A stretch of 64,000 bases of DNA. It comes from Peteryoungia wuzhouensis. GTDB taxonomy: Bacteria > Pseudomonadota > Alphaproteobacteria > Rhizobiales > Rhizobiaceae. Location of the stretch: positions 62,001 to 126,000 of the forward strand of contig NZ_QJRY01000004.1 of the NCBI RefSeq assembly GCF_003205195.1. Direction: 5' to 3'. The position numbers were made by a program, and so were the translations under genes. Below the pieces are notes generated by a model that worked only from the letters and a program-made list of their open reading frames with translations, was not told the DNA's origin and ran no database searches. Shown here piece by piece: positions 37,969 to 47,556 of the stretch; within the stretch, counting starts at the first letter, position 1, and each line of letters opens with the position of its first letter.

Positions 37969-40182
37969 TTAGTGTTCCAGTTCCAGCATGATCACGGCCA
38001 GAGGCGGCAGGGTAAGCCCCGCCTTTGCCCAATCGCTTCCCGTGGCATGCGCCTCCACGCGACCACCATTGCCCTTGCCGCTGCCGCCATAGATCTCGGC
38101 ATCGGTGTTCAGTATCTCACGCCAACGGCCAGCGACTGGCAAGCTCAATTCGTAGCGCTCGTGATAGGTCGGGGTGAGGTTGCAGATGACCGCGATCGGC
38201 TTTTCTCCGGGCGCCTTGCGCAGCCAGGCAAAGACCGAATTGTCCTGGTCGTCGCCGACGATCCATTCAAAGCCGTCACCCTCGCAATCGCGGGCATGCA
38301 GTGCCGGCTTCGAGCGGTAGGTGGAGTTGAGATCGCGGATCAGGCGGCGCATGCCTTCGTGCGGGGCATAGGCGAGCAGGTTCCAGTCCAGCGACCGCTC
38401 CTCGGACCATTCGCCCCATTGGGCAAATTCCTGGCCCATGAAGAGCAGTTTCTTGCCGGGATGGCCCCACATCAGGCCGTAATAGGCCCTGAGATTGGCG
38501 AATTTCTGCCAGTCGTCGCCGGGCATCTTGGCGAGCATCGAGCCTTTGCCGTGCACGACCTCGTCATGGGAGATCGGCAGGACGAAGTTTTCCGAGAAGG
38601 CATAGAGCAGACCGAAGGTCAGTTCGCTGTGGTGATGCTTGCGGTAGATCGGGTCGCGGGCAAAATAGCTCAGCGTGTCGTGCATGAAGCCCATGTTCCA
38701 CTTGAAGCCGAAGCCGAGGCCGCCTTCATGCACGGGCTGCGAGACCTTGGGCCAGGAGGTGCTCTCCTCGGCAATGGTCATGATGCCGGGATGGCTGCCA
38801 TAGACATGGTGGTTCATCTGCTGAAGGAAACGCACGGCCTCCAGATTCTCGCGGCCGCCATATTCGTTCGGGATCCACTCGCCTTCCTTGCGGGAATAAT
38901 CGAGGTAGAGCATCGAGGCGACAGCGTCGACGCGCAGGCCGTCGAGGTGGAATTTCTCGGCCCAGTAAAGCGCGTTGTTGATCAGGTAGGACAGGACTTC
39001 GAGGCGGCCGAAATTGTAGATCGCCGTGTTCCAGTCCGGGTGAAAACCCTGGCGCGGGTCGGCATGTTCGTAGAGCGCGGTGCCATCGAAATGGCGAAGG
39101 CCATGCGCGTCGGTCGGGAAATGGGCCGGGACCCAGTCGAGGATGACACCCAGACCCACCTTGTGGCAGCCGTTGACGAAGCGGGCAAAACCCTCCGGCT
39201 CGCCGAAACGGGCGGTCGGGGCATAGAGGCCGGTCGTCTGGTAACCCCAGGATGGATCATAGGGGTGTTCGGCGATCGGCATGAACTCGATATGGGTGAA
39301 ACCCATGTCGACGCAGTAAGGGATCAGCCGTTCGGCCATCTCGTCCCAGGACAGCATCGAGCCATCATCGCGACGCTGCCAGGAGCCGGCATGCACCTCG
39401 TAGATCGAGACCGGCTGGCGGCGCTGGTCGATGCTCGCCCAGTGCTTCCGGTGTGCCTCGTCTTCCCAGACCTGTTCCAGTTCGCCCGTGGTGACCGAGG
39501 CATTCTTCGGCCGCAGTTCGGCACGGCGCGCGTAAGGGTCGGCCTTCAGCGGCAGAAGCTCGCCATGCGGGCCGACGATCTCGAACTTGTAGGTCGCACC
39601 TGATCGCACATCGGGCGCGAAGATTTCCCAGATGCCGGTGTCGCGACGCAGGCGCATCACGTGGCGCCGCCCGTCCCAGTCGTTGAAGTCGCCGACGACG
39701 GAGACCCGACGGGCGTTCGGTGCCCAGACGGCGAAATGGAAGCCGTCGACGCCCTGATGCCTGACCGGATGGGCGCCCATCTTGTCGAACAGCCGCAGAT
39801 GCGAGCCTTCGCGGATGAAGTAGTCATCCATGGGGCCGAGGATCGGCCAGAAGCTGTAGGGATCCGTCACCATCCACTCATCGTCGCCACGGGTGGCGCG
39901 GTAGCGGATGGGCTGAAGGCTCGTCGCCTTGACGAGGCCGGAAAAGAAGCCCGCATCATGCCGGCGGGTCAGCTCGCCGATCGCCTCACCCGACAGGGTG
40001 TGGGCCGTGACCGTCTCGGCGCCGGGTATGAAGCAGCGTGCGACGAAGCCGCCCTCATGCTGCTGCAAACCGAGAAAGGCGAAGGGGTCGCCATGCGTGC
40101 CATTGATGATGGCCTCAATTTCGGCCGCCGACGGTGTATCCGGCTTGGGGTCGACACCGTTCTTCTTCGGCGATTTTGCCAT
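37969..40182 (-). CDS. glgB: 1,4-alpha-glucan branching enzyme
   Basis: 737 residues, GH13 with two N-terminal beta-sandwich domains. It forms the alpha-1,6 branches. Barrel motifs: DWVPAHFP, nucleophile Asp in [17 protein letters not shown], acid Glu in [10 protein letters not shown] and [14 protein letters not shown]. Its ATG overlaps the glgP stop by one base (TGATG), showing translational coupling. Confidence 0.97.
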   Translation of the reverse strand: MAKSPKKNGVDPKPDTPSAAEIEAIINGTHGDPFAFLGLQQHEGGFVARCFIPGAETVTAHTLSGEAIGELTRRHDAGFFSGLVKATSLQPIRYRATRGDDEWMVTDPYSFWPILGPMDDYFIREGSHLRLFDKMGAHPVRHQGVDGFHFAVWAPNARRVSVVGDFNDWDGRRHVMRLRRDTGIWEIFAPDVRSGATYKFEIVGPHGELLPLKADPYARRAELRPKNASVTTGELEQVWEDEAHRKHWASIDQRRQPVSIYEVHAGSWQRRDDGSMLSWDEMAERLIPYCVDMGFTHIEFMPIAEHPYDPSWGYQTTGLYAPTARFGEPEGFARFVNGCHKVGLGVILDWVPAHFPTDAHGLRHFDGTALYEHADPRQGFHPDWNTAIYNFGRLEVLSYLINNALYWAEKFHLDGLRVDAVASMLYLDYSRKEGEWIPNEYGGRENLEAVRFLQQMNHHVYGSHPGIMTIAEESTSWPKVSQPVHEGGLGFGFKWNMGFMHDTLSYFARDPIYRKHHHSELTFGLLYAFSENFVLPISHDEVVHGKGSMLAKMPGDDWQKFANLRAYYGLMWGHPGKKLLFMGQEFAQWGEWSEERSLDWNLLAYAPHEGMRRLIRDLNSTYRSKPALHARDCEGDGFEWIVGDDQDNSVFAWLRKAPGEKPIAVICNLTPTYHERYELSLPVAGRWREILNTDAEIYGGSGKGNGGRVEAHATGSDWAKAGLTLPPLAVIMLELEH

Positions 40183-42644
40183 CAGGCTCTCCAGATGTCC
40201 GCATTGTACTGGCGAATGGTGCGGTCCGAGGAGAACCAGCCCATGCGTGCGGTGTTGCGGATTGTCTTGGAATACCAGCCCGACTTGCCGTTCCAGATCT
40301 CGTCGACCTGACGCTGTGCCTGGGCATAGGCGTCGAAATCGGCGGCAACCATGAACCAGTCGTGCTGATAAATGCCCTGCATGAGGCCGGCATACCGTTC
40401 GCGGTCATCGGGCGAGAAGACGCCGGAGGAGATGGAGGACAGGGCCTGCTGCAACTCGCGCGAGGCGTCGATGGCGGTGCGGGGATTGTGTCCTTCCGCA
40501 CGCACCCGTCCGACCTCGTCCGCGGTCATTCCGAATATCACGATGTTTTCCTCCCCGACATGGTCGCGCATTTCGACATTGGCGCCATCGAGTGTTCCGA
40601 TGGTCAATGCACCGTTCAACGCGAACTTCATGTTCCCGGTTCCGGATGCTTCCATGCCGGCGGTGGAAATCTGCTCGGAGAGGTCGGCAGCGGGTACCAT
40701 GACTTCGGCAAGCGAGACGTTGTAGTTGGGGACGAAGACGACCTTCAGCAGGCCGCGCACCGAGGGGTCGTTGTTGATGACGCGGGCGACGTCGTTGGCC
40801 AGTTTGATGATCAGCTTGGCATTGTGATAGCTCGGCGCCGCCTTGCCGGCGAAGAGTTTGACGCGCGGCACCCAGTCGCGCTCGGGGTGCGAGCGAATCT
40901 GGTCGAACAGGGCGACGGTCTCGATGATGTTCAAGAGCTGGCGCTTGTATTCGTGGATGCGCTTGATCTGGATGTCGAACATGGCGTCCGGATCGAGCCG
41001 GATGCCCATGCGGCCGGCAACGAGGCTTGCGAGCCGCACCTTGTTGGCGCGCTTGACGGCGGCGAACTTCTGCTGGAACGAGGCGTCGTCGGCGAAAGCG
41101 TCGAGCGCCTTCAGCTTGTCGGCGTCGTCGAGGAATTCGGCGCCGATCGCTTCCTTGATCAGGTTCGTCAGATCCGGGTTGCACTGCATCAGCCAGCGGC
41201 GGGGCGTAATGCCGTTCGTCTTATTGTTGATGCGGGTCGGATAGAGCTTGTGGAGATCGGCAAAGACCGTCTCCTTCATCAGTTCGGTGTGCAGGGCCGA
41301 GACGCCGTTGATCGAGTGGGAGCCGATGAAGGCGAGGTTGCCCATGCGCACGCGCCGATCGCCGCTTTCGTCGATCAACGAGATGTGGCGGATTTCCTGG
41401 TCGTTGAAGCCGCGGTTCTTGCGGGCGTCGAGCAGGATCTTGGCGTTGATCGCATAGACCAGCTGCATGTGGCGCGGCAGCAGGCGTTCGAAGAGCGGCA
41501 CCGGCCAGCTTTCCAGCGCTTCGGGCAGGAGCGTGTGGTTGGTGTAGGAGAAGGTCTTGGAGGAAATCTCCCAGGCCTCGTCGAAGTTCACGCCGTGCAC
41601 GTCGACCAGAAGGCGCATCAGTTCGGCGACCGAGACGGCCGGGTGGGTGTCGTTGAGCTGGATCGCGACCTTTTCCGGCAGCTGCGCCAGCGTGTTGCCC
41701 TGCTGCAGGTGGCGGCGGACGATGTCCTGCAGGGAGGCCGAACAGAAGAAGAATTCCTGGCGCAGGCGCAGCTCCTGGCCGGCCGGCGTGGCGTCGGCCG
41801 GATAGAGGACGCGGGTCAGGGACTCGGCCTTGTTGCTTTCGCGCAGCGCACCAATGTGGTCGCCGGCATTGAAGGCGTCGAGCAGGATCGGGTCGATCGG
41901 CTGGGCCGACCACAGGCGCAGCGTGTTGACGCGCTCGCCACGCCAGCCGACGGCCGGCGTATCATAGGCGGTGGCAATCACGCGCTCGCCCTGCTTCCAG
42001 ACGTAACGCAGCTCGCCATCCGGCGCGTCGATCGTCTCGACCGTGCCGCCGAAGCCGATTTCGTAGGAGCTTTCGCGGCGTTCAAATTCCCAGGGGTTGC
42101 CGTGGGCGAGCCAGCTTTCCGGCAGCTCGACCTGCCAGCCCTCCGCCATCTGCTGGCGGAAGAGGCCGTGCACATAGCGGATGCCGTAACCGTAAGCCGG
42201 GATGTTGACGGTCGCCATCGATTCCATGAAGCAGGCGGCGAGCCGGCCGAGGCCGCCATTGCCGAGGGCTGCATCCGGTTCGAGACCGGCGATCACGTCG
42301 AACTCGACCGAGAGCGACTGCAGAGCGTCTCGAATATCGTCCATCAGGCCGAGGTTCGACATGGCGTCGCGCAGGAGGCGGCCGATCAGGAATTCCAGCG
42401 ACAGGTAATACACCCGCTTGCCGTTGTTCATGTAGGTGCCGCGGGTCGATTCCATCCAGGTGTCGATGATCCGGTCACGGACCACGAGGATGGTGGCGGT
42501 CAGCCAGTCATGCGGGGTTGCGACCTTGGCATCCTTGCCGATGCTGTAGGTCAGCTTGTCCATGATTTCGGCGGCAAGGGCGGCCGGGTCAGATGCACCG
42601 CGCTTGGGAAGGGGAAGGTCGGCTTTGTGGGGGGTCTTGATCAT
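40182..42644 (-). CDS. glgP: Glycogen phosphorylase
   Basis: 820 residues, GT35. It releases glucose-1-phosphate from glycogen ends. The PLP-lysine motif EASGTGNMKFALNGALTIGT lies near the C-terminus and the N-terminal GNGGLGRLAACFMES is typical. First gene of the five-gene operon glgP-glgB-glgC-glgA-pgm, so breakdown and synthesis enzymes are made from one message. Confidence 0.97.
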   Translation of the reverse strand: MIKTPHKADLPLPKRGASDPAALAAEIMDKLTYSIGKDAKVATPHDWLTATILVVRDRIIDTWMESTRGTYMNNGKRVYYLSLEFLIGRLLRDAMSNLGLMDDIRDALQSLSVEFDVIAGLEPDAALGNGGLGRLAACFMESMATVNIPAYGYGIRYVHGLFRQQMAEGWQVELPESWLAHGNPWEFERRESSYEIGFGGTVETIDAPDGELRYVWKQGERVIATAYDTPAVGWRGERVNTLRLWSAQPIDPILLDAFNAGDHIGALRESNKAESLTRVLYPADATPAGQELRLRQEFFFCSASLQDIVRRHLQQGNTLAQLPEKVAIQLNDTHPAVSVAELMRLLVDVHGVNFDEAWEISSKTFSYTNHTLLPEALESWPVPLFERLLPRHMQLVYAINAKILLDARKNRGFNDQEIRHISLIDESGDRRVRMGNLAFIGSHSINGVSALHTELMKETVFADLHKLYPTRINNKTNGITPRRWLMQCNPDLTNLIKEAIGAEFLDDADKLKALDAFADDASFQQKFAAVKRANKVRLASLVAGRMGIRLDPDAMFDIQIKRIHEYKRQLLNIIETVALFDQIRSHPERDWVPRVKLFAGKAAPSYHNAKLIIKLANDVARVINNDPSVRGLLKVVFVPNYNVSLAEVMVPAADLSEQISTAGMEASGTGNMKFALNGALTIGTLDGANVEMRDHVGEENIVIFGMTADEVGRVRAEGHNPRTAIDASRELQQALSSISSGVFSPDDRERYAGLMQGIYQHDWFMVAADFDAYAQAQRQVDEIWNGKSGWYSKTIRNTARMGWFSSDRTIRQYNADIWRA

Positions 42645-42783
42645 CGGTCCGCCTGGCGTTGCTCGGTTCGCAGGGCACCGCCAAGTCCGCTCTCGGCGGT
42701 CACCCCCTTCGCCGCCAGTTTACGCATCGATATGATACACATGCAACAGGCCCGTGAGTGGCCGCGCGAAATTGTTCGCGAAT

Positions 42784-42808
42784 ATCAGGTTTGTTGCAAA
42801 TACCTGAT
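42784..42808. promoter_or_regulatory. Dyad upstream of glgP
   Basis: ATCAGGT-N11-ACCTGAT, about 140 bases before the glgP start, followed by a short T-run on the plus strand. Either an operator or a weak terminator; unassigned. Confidence 0.3.
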
Positions 42809-42846
42809 TTTTCAGAGGGTTGTTTGTCTGGTCATGGACATGGAAA

Positions 42847-42873
42847 GGCCGCGACCCGGTGGGGCGCGGCCAA
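42847..42873 (-). terminator. Possible terminator of the TadG-like gene
   Basis: Minus strand GGCCGCG / CGCGGCC stem about 40 bases past the stop codon with only a weak T stretch after it. Confidence 0.4.
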
Positions 42874-42909
42874 TGCCAGCGAATTCTCCGAAAACGCTTT
42901 GGGACCGTG

Positions 42910-44148
42910 TCAGTTGGTCAGGCGGGTCGACGCCTGGACGGCCTTGTCACCGATCTCCTTGAAGGCTGCAACGAGCTCCGCGGCGTTCTGTGCGTCATAA
43001 TAATTGGACGTGCTGGAGGCGCAGTATTTCAAGAGGGACTGGCCCTTGCTCGGGGCCATGAAGGCCACGGTGAAAATCTGGACGCCGGCCTTCTTCGCGG
43101 TATCGCAGGTGGCCTTGGTCTTGGTGTCTGCGCTCGATTGGTTGTTGTCGCCGTCGGTCATGAAGATGATGAACTTGCTTGGAACCTGGCCGTTCTTGTT
43201 CTTGTGAGCAGTGTCCTCCGACGAAGCCGAGACGTCACTATAGGCTCGCGCCATGGCGCCGGACGAATCGGTGCCGCCGGTCGCAGTCAGTGCCTGGACA
43301 TAGGTCAGGGCGGTGGCGCTACCCCACTGCAGAGTCGTCGGGTTCTGCATAGAAGCGTTATAGGACACGGCTGCGGTTCGGACGTATTTGCTCAGCGGAT
43401 CTGCCTTGGTCAGCTGTGTGGTCAGGCTGCCGACGGCGAGCTTCAAGGATTCGATCTTCGAATAGTAGTTCGTAGCCTGATAGCTGCAGGTCCGGGAGAT
43501 CCATTTGTCACCCTGATAGTAGCCACAGTCATACTTGACCGTCTTGAGCGGCTTGGCACCATTGACGGTGCTCGTGTCCTCCGCCATCGAGCCGGAGCGA
43601 TCGAGCACGAGGAACATCGACAGAGCATTCTTGCTTTCCGTGGTGCTCTGCGCGCTTGCGGTCACCTTGAGGGTCACGGATTTCCAGCCCAGGAGGGCGG
43701 TCATGCCGTTCGTCTCCATTGTGTATGAGCCGGCAAGTTCGACATCGAATGTCTTGCCGCTGGTTGACGTCTGGCGCTCAACACTGGCAACAGCGGCCTT
43801 GTCGATATCGACCGGGGCGGCGGCACCGTCTTCGGTCGAGCTGTCGTTGCGCGGGACGATGTTGTAGAACTGCGCGGCCATGAATTGCTTGGCGAGTGCG
43901 ATGGCTTCTTCGTCGGAGACGTTTTTGACGGCCAGCGCGTTTGCTGCGGCCAGGGCTGCGGAATCGGCGGAGTCCTGCAGCAGTGTCTTGATCTGGACCA
44001 TGCGATTGTAATCGATGGCAACACCTGCTCCGGCGGCGACGACAGGCATGAGAATAGCTGTCATCATTCCGAAGTTGCCGGAACGGCAGGCGGCGAGCCG
44101 CGCGAAGATCGAAGATTTCTGTGTCTTGGTCCTAGTCATCATGTCCAT
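42910..44148 (-). CDS. TadG-like Flp-pilus assembly protein with von Willebrand A domain
   Basis: 412 residues. N-terminal TadE/G-type membrane helix (GNFGMMTAILMPVVAAGAGVAI) then the conserved DSADSAALAAANALA segment. A VWA domain with MIDAS motif DRSGSM (about residue 180) follows, containing a sizeable Ser/Thr-rich and Cys-containing insert. Such proteins are surface or envelope components of tight-adherence pili, but no other tad/flp genes are nearby. Start could also be the Met three or four codons later. Confidence 0.88.
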   Translation of the reverse strand: MDMMTRTKTQKSSIFARLAACRSGNFGMMTAILMPVVAAGAGVAIDYNRMVQIKTLLQDSADSAALAAANALAVKNVSDEEAIALAKQFMAAQFYNIVPRNDSSTEDGAAAPVDIDKAAVASVERQTSTSGKTFDVELAGSYTMETNGMTALLGWKSVTLKVTASAQSTTESKNALSMFLVLDRSGSMAEDTSTVNGAKPLKTVKYDCGYYQGDKWISRTCSYQATNYYSKIESLKLAVGSLTTQLTKADPLSKYVRTAAVSYNASMQNPTTLQWGSATALTYVQALTATGGTDSSGAMARAYSDVSASSEDTAHKNKNGQVPSKFIIFMTDGDNNQSSADTKTKATCDTAKKAGVQIFTVAFMAPSKGQSLLKYCASSTSNYYDAQNAAELVAAFKEIGDKAVQASTRLTN

Positions 44149-44175
44149 CCAAACGCAGGTCCACCCAAACGCAGG
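44149..44175. repeat. Two 11-bp direct repeats upstream of the TadG-like gene
   Basis: CCAAACGCAGG occurs at 44149-44159 and 44165-44175, 16 bases apart (about 1.5 helical turns), directly before the start codon. May be regulatory; no matching factor recognised. Confidence 0.4.
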
Positions 44176-44251
44176 CTATGGACGATTTATAGGGGTGGAC
44201 CCGTTCCATTCGATTTAAAGAAGACGGTAAAATTCGAGCAAATGTGCTGAA

Positions 44252-45133
44252 TTACGGCTTCACGGGGACGACATCGACGGATTGATCGGTCTTGTGGCTG
44301 CCATAACTCTTTAAAACCCCGATCACGGGAGCAACGTCGGAATAGTCGCGACCGTAGCCGACGACGATATGGTCGGTGCCGGCCGAGATGTTGTTGGTCG
44401 GATCGAGTTCGATCCAGCCGGTCAGCTTGCCGCACCAGACACGGACCCAGGCATGCATGGCGTCTGCCCCCTCCAGGCGCTCCTTGCCTGGCGGCGGGAT
44501 GGTGCGCAGAAAGCCGCTGACGTAACCGGCGGGGATGCCGAGGCTGCGGAGTGCCACGATCATCACATGGGAGAAATCCTGGCAAACGCCACGCTTCTTG
44601 GTGAAGGCTTCGCCGGGCGTCGAGTCCACCGTCGTCGCCTCAGGGTCGTATTTGAAATCCTTGAAGATGGAGGCGCAGAGCTGCTCGGCAATCTGGCGCA
44701 CCGTCATGCTCGGCTTCAGGTCCTTGCGGGCATAGGCCGCAATCTCGCGGTCTCGGGGCAGCCGTGGGCTGACGCCGAGGAAATGGTGCGGCGAGGCGGC
44801 ATCCAGCGTCCAGGTTTCGGCGAGTTCCTGCGGCATCCGGTCAAGGATCGGCGAGAAGTCGGCCGGGACCGGCACCGGCTGGACCATGACACGGGCCTGC
44901 ATGCGGATGTCGAGCGTCTCGTGAGGCGCGCGCAGGATCGCATGGCGGGTCGGATGGTGGAAGAAATCTTCAAAGGTGGCGATCTCGTCCGGCTCCGGCG
45001 TGACCGTTACGGCGCCGGCGACCAGCCGCTGGCGATCGGGCAGGGACAAGGGCAACAGGCGCAGCATGTGATGGGCGCCTGAGGCGGGGACCTCGTATTT
45101 GTAACCGATGTGGAGCGAGAGATCGTACAGCAT
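44252..45133 (-). CDS. Transglutaminase-like protein of the amidoligase cluster
   Basis: 293 residues. An N-terminal beta domain (Bact_transglu_N) followed by a transglutaminase-like core with the triad Cys in KKRGVCQDFSHVMI, His in DAMHAWVRVW and Asp in IELDPTNN. Such bacterial proteins act as proteases or amide-bond exchange enzymes. Third of three genes separated by only four bases each; the cluster is a predicted peptide-ligation and modification system. Confidence 0.9.
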   Translation of the reverse strand: MLYDLSLHIGYKYEVPASGAHHMLRLLPLSLPDRQRLVAGAVTVTPEPDEIATFEDFFHHPTRHAILRAPHETLDIRMQARVMVQPVPVPADFSPILDRMPQELAETWTLDAASPHHFLGVSPRLPRDREIAAYARKDLKPSMTVRQIAEQLCASIFKDFKYDPEATTVDSTPGEAFTKKRGVCQDFSHVMIVALRSLGIPAGYVSGFLRTIPPPGKERLEGADAMHAWVRVWCGKLTGWIELDPTNNISAGTDHIVVGYGRDYSDVAPVIGVLKSYGSHKTDQSVDVVPVKP

Positions 45134-45137
45134 CGGC

Positions 45138-47552
45138 TCAATTCAGATAGGTGCGGGCGAGGATGTCGGAGAACTTCTCCAGCTCGCGCTCGAGATTGGT
45201 ATAGACCTCGGCGCTCATCGCTTCCGGCGTCATCACCGCGAGCCCCGAATGCAGGCGCATGGCTTCGCGGAAGAGCATCGACATCTGGCCATTGACCATG
45301 GCGTTCGGCAGTTGCTCGGCCTCGATGCGGATCTCGTTCAACTGGAAGAGGATCGAGCGCGGATTGAGCGGGTCGAGCGCCAGAAGGTCGGTCACGGTCA
45401 GACGCGCCGTCGAGACGTTGTAGCGGCGGCGATGGGTCATGACGTTGTCGCCGATCTCCAAGAGCATGTCGAGGGCGCCATCGGGAGCGTCCGGCCCGGT
45501 CATCCGGCCAAGCAGGCGGGTCATGTGCAGACCACGTTCCAGGAGGCGGCCGATCGTCAGGAAGCGCCAGCCGGTGAAGCGATACATGTTTTCATGCACG
45601 AGACCGGCAAAACCCGCCAGCTTGCGCAGCAGGATGGTCATCGCATGGGCGGCATCGTCGCCGGGTTTGACCCGTTCGTGGAAGCGTTTCGCCGTCTTCG
45701 ACAGGTCGTTCAGGGCAAGCCAGCCATCGGGCGAGAAACGGTCGCGGATGTTGCTTGCGGAATAGACGGCGCTGTCGATGTTGCGCAGCAGGCTTTCGGG
45801 CACGCCGGTCTTGGTGTCGACGTCGATGTCGGCGAGGTAGTCGCTGACGAAGGCCAGCAGCGGCTGATCCGGATTGGCGCTTTCGGCATAACGCGCGTGC
45901 CAGGCGCGCAGGATGCGCAGGACACCTTCGGCCCGCTCGATGTACCGGCCGAGCCAGAAGAGGTTGTCGGCCGCGCGGCTCGGCAGGCTTCCCGGCATGT
46001 TGCGGGTGAAGCTTTCTTCGGCCGGCAACAGCGAGGTGCGGTCGACCGGCTTGTCGGAAACGATCCAGACATCGGCTGCACTGCCGCCGGACTGCATGGC
46101 GATGGCCGAGACATCGGAGCCGCTGCCGATGCGGGCAAAGCCGCCAGGCATGATCTGCCAACCGTTCCTGGTTCGGGCGGCAAAGACGCGCAGCGACATC
46201 GGCCGGGGGGTCAGCTTGCCATCGACCATGGCGGGCGTGGTCGAAAGCGTCACCACTTCCTGGCCGACGAGATTGCCGGTTTCGGCTTCCAGCCATTCCG
46301 AGATGCTGCGGCTCTGCGGATCCTTGTAACGCGACCCCAGCACCGAGCGACCATTGTCGTCGAAGAAGGGCAGGCGGGAGAAGGCGGAGCCGACGACCAT
46401 GCGGTCGAGATTGCGGGCGACGTGTTCGCGCTCGGCCTTCTGGCCGCACCACCAGGTGGCGATGGAGGGCAGCTTCAGCTCTTCGCCGAGCAGATGGCGC
46501 GAGAGCGTGGGCATGAACGCGAGCAGCGCGCGCGTTTCGAGGATGCCGGAGCCGAGCGCGTTGACGAAGGTGACGGAGCCATTGCGCAGCGCATCGACCA
46601 TGCCGGGCGTGCCGATATAGGAATTCTGGTCGAGTTCCAGCGGGTCGGCGAAGGCCGCGTCGAGGCGGCGCCAGAGCACGCTGACGGGTTTGAGACCGGC
46701 CACCGTGCGGACCATGACCTTGCCGTTGACAACCGTCAGGTCCTCACCTTCGAGCAGCATGATGCCGAGATAACGGGCGATATAGGCGTGCTCGAAATAG
46801 GTCTCGTTTGCCGGGCCTGGAGAGAGAACGGCGATGCGATCGTCGGCGCTCTGCTGGCGCCCCTGCAGCGCCTTGCGGAAGGCGCCGAAGAAGGAGGCGA
46901 GGCGGTGCACATGGGTTTCGGCGTAGAGATCGGAGAAAGCGCGGGCGGTGGCGACACGGTTTTCCAGCGCAAAGCCGGCACCGGAGGGGGCTTGCGTCCG
47001 GTCGGCCAGAACCCACCAGTTGCCATCAGGTCCTCGGCCGATCTCGAAGGAACAGAAATGCAGATAGTGGCCACCGGCCGGCTTGATGCCGACAAGGGGG
47101 CGGAGGAATTCCGGATTGGAGGCGATCAGCTGCGGCGGCAAAAAGCCTTCCTGCACCAGCCGGTTTTCCGAATAGATGTCGGAAACGACAGCTTCCAGCA
47201 GGTTCGCACGCTGGACGAGGCCGTCCGCCAGCACCTGCCATTCGGCGTCCGAGATCAGCACCGGTATGTGCGAGAAGGGCCAGGCCCGCTCGCTCGATCC
47301 CCCCGCGCCATAGGCGCGGTAGAAGACACCGGCATCACGGAGATAGCGGTCGGCACGGGCGAAGCGTTCGTCGAGTTCCTGCTCGGCCATGGTCTCAATG
47401 GCCGAGACGAAAGGCTGCCAGACCGGGCGAACATTGCCCTTGTTGTCGAGCATTTCATCGGCAGCACCCGCCAGCGCGCGATAGCCGGCCAGAAGGGCCG
47501 TGCCATTCGCTGCCTCCGGCGGAGAGAGCTCCGCTGCCGTCTTTGGTGCCAT
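45138..47552 (-). CDS. Circularly permuted ATP-grasp plus Alpha-E fusion protein
   Basis: 804 residues. The first 450 or so match the circularly permuted ATP-grasp family (typical are VLISDAEWQVLADGLVQRAN, LSPGPANETYFEHAYIARYL and VNALGSGILETRALLAFMP), predicted to be a carboxylate-amine ligase. From about 480 on an Alpha-E all-helical domain follows (SRAADNLFWLGRYIERAEGV, LHMTRLLGRM). In many genomes these are two separate genes. Located between the DUF2126 and transglutaminase genes with 4-base gaps. Confidence 0.9.
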   Translation of the reverse strand: MAPKTAAELSPPEAANGTALLAGYRALAGAADEMLDNKGNVRPVWQPFVSAIETMAEQELDERFARADRYLRDAGVFYRAYGAGGSSERAWPFSHIPVLISDAEWQVLADGLVQRANLLEAVVSDIYSENRLVQEGFLPPQLIASNPEFLRPLVGIKPAGGHYLHFCSFEIGRGPDGNWWVLADRTQAPSGAGFALENRVATARAFSDLYAETHVHRLASFFGAFRKALQGRQQSADDRIAVLSPGPANETYFEHAYIARYLGIMLLEGEDLTVVNGKVMVRTVAGLKPVSVLWRRLDAAFADPLELDQNSYIGTPGMVDALRNGSVTFVNALGSGILETRALLAFMPTLSRHLLGEELKLPSIATWWCGQKAEREHVARNLDRMVVGSAFSRLPFFDDNGRSVLGSRYKDPQSRSISEWLEAETGNLVGQEVVTLSTTPAMVDGKLTPRPMSLRVFAARTRNGWQIMPGGFARIGSGSDVSAIAMQSGGSAADVWIVSDKPVDRTSLLPAEESFTRNMPGSLPSRAADNLFWLGRYIERAEGVLRILRAWHARYAESANPDQPLLAFVSDYLADIDVDTKTGVPESLLRNIDSAVYSASNIRDRFSPDGWLALNDLSKTAKRFHERVKPGDDAAHAMTILLRKLAGFAGLVHENMYRFTGWRFLTIGRLLERGLHMTRLLGRMTGPDAPDGALDMLLEIGDNVMTHRRRYNVSTARLTVTDLLALDPLNPRSILFQLNEIRIEAEQLPNAMVNGQMSMLFREAMRLHSGLAVMTPEAMSAEVYTNLERELEKFSDILARTYLN

Positions 47553-47556
47553 CGGA

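Noticed and set aside
40134..42962. 942-codon open frame on the plus strand
   Set aside because: Antisense to glgP; same reason.
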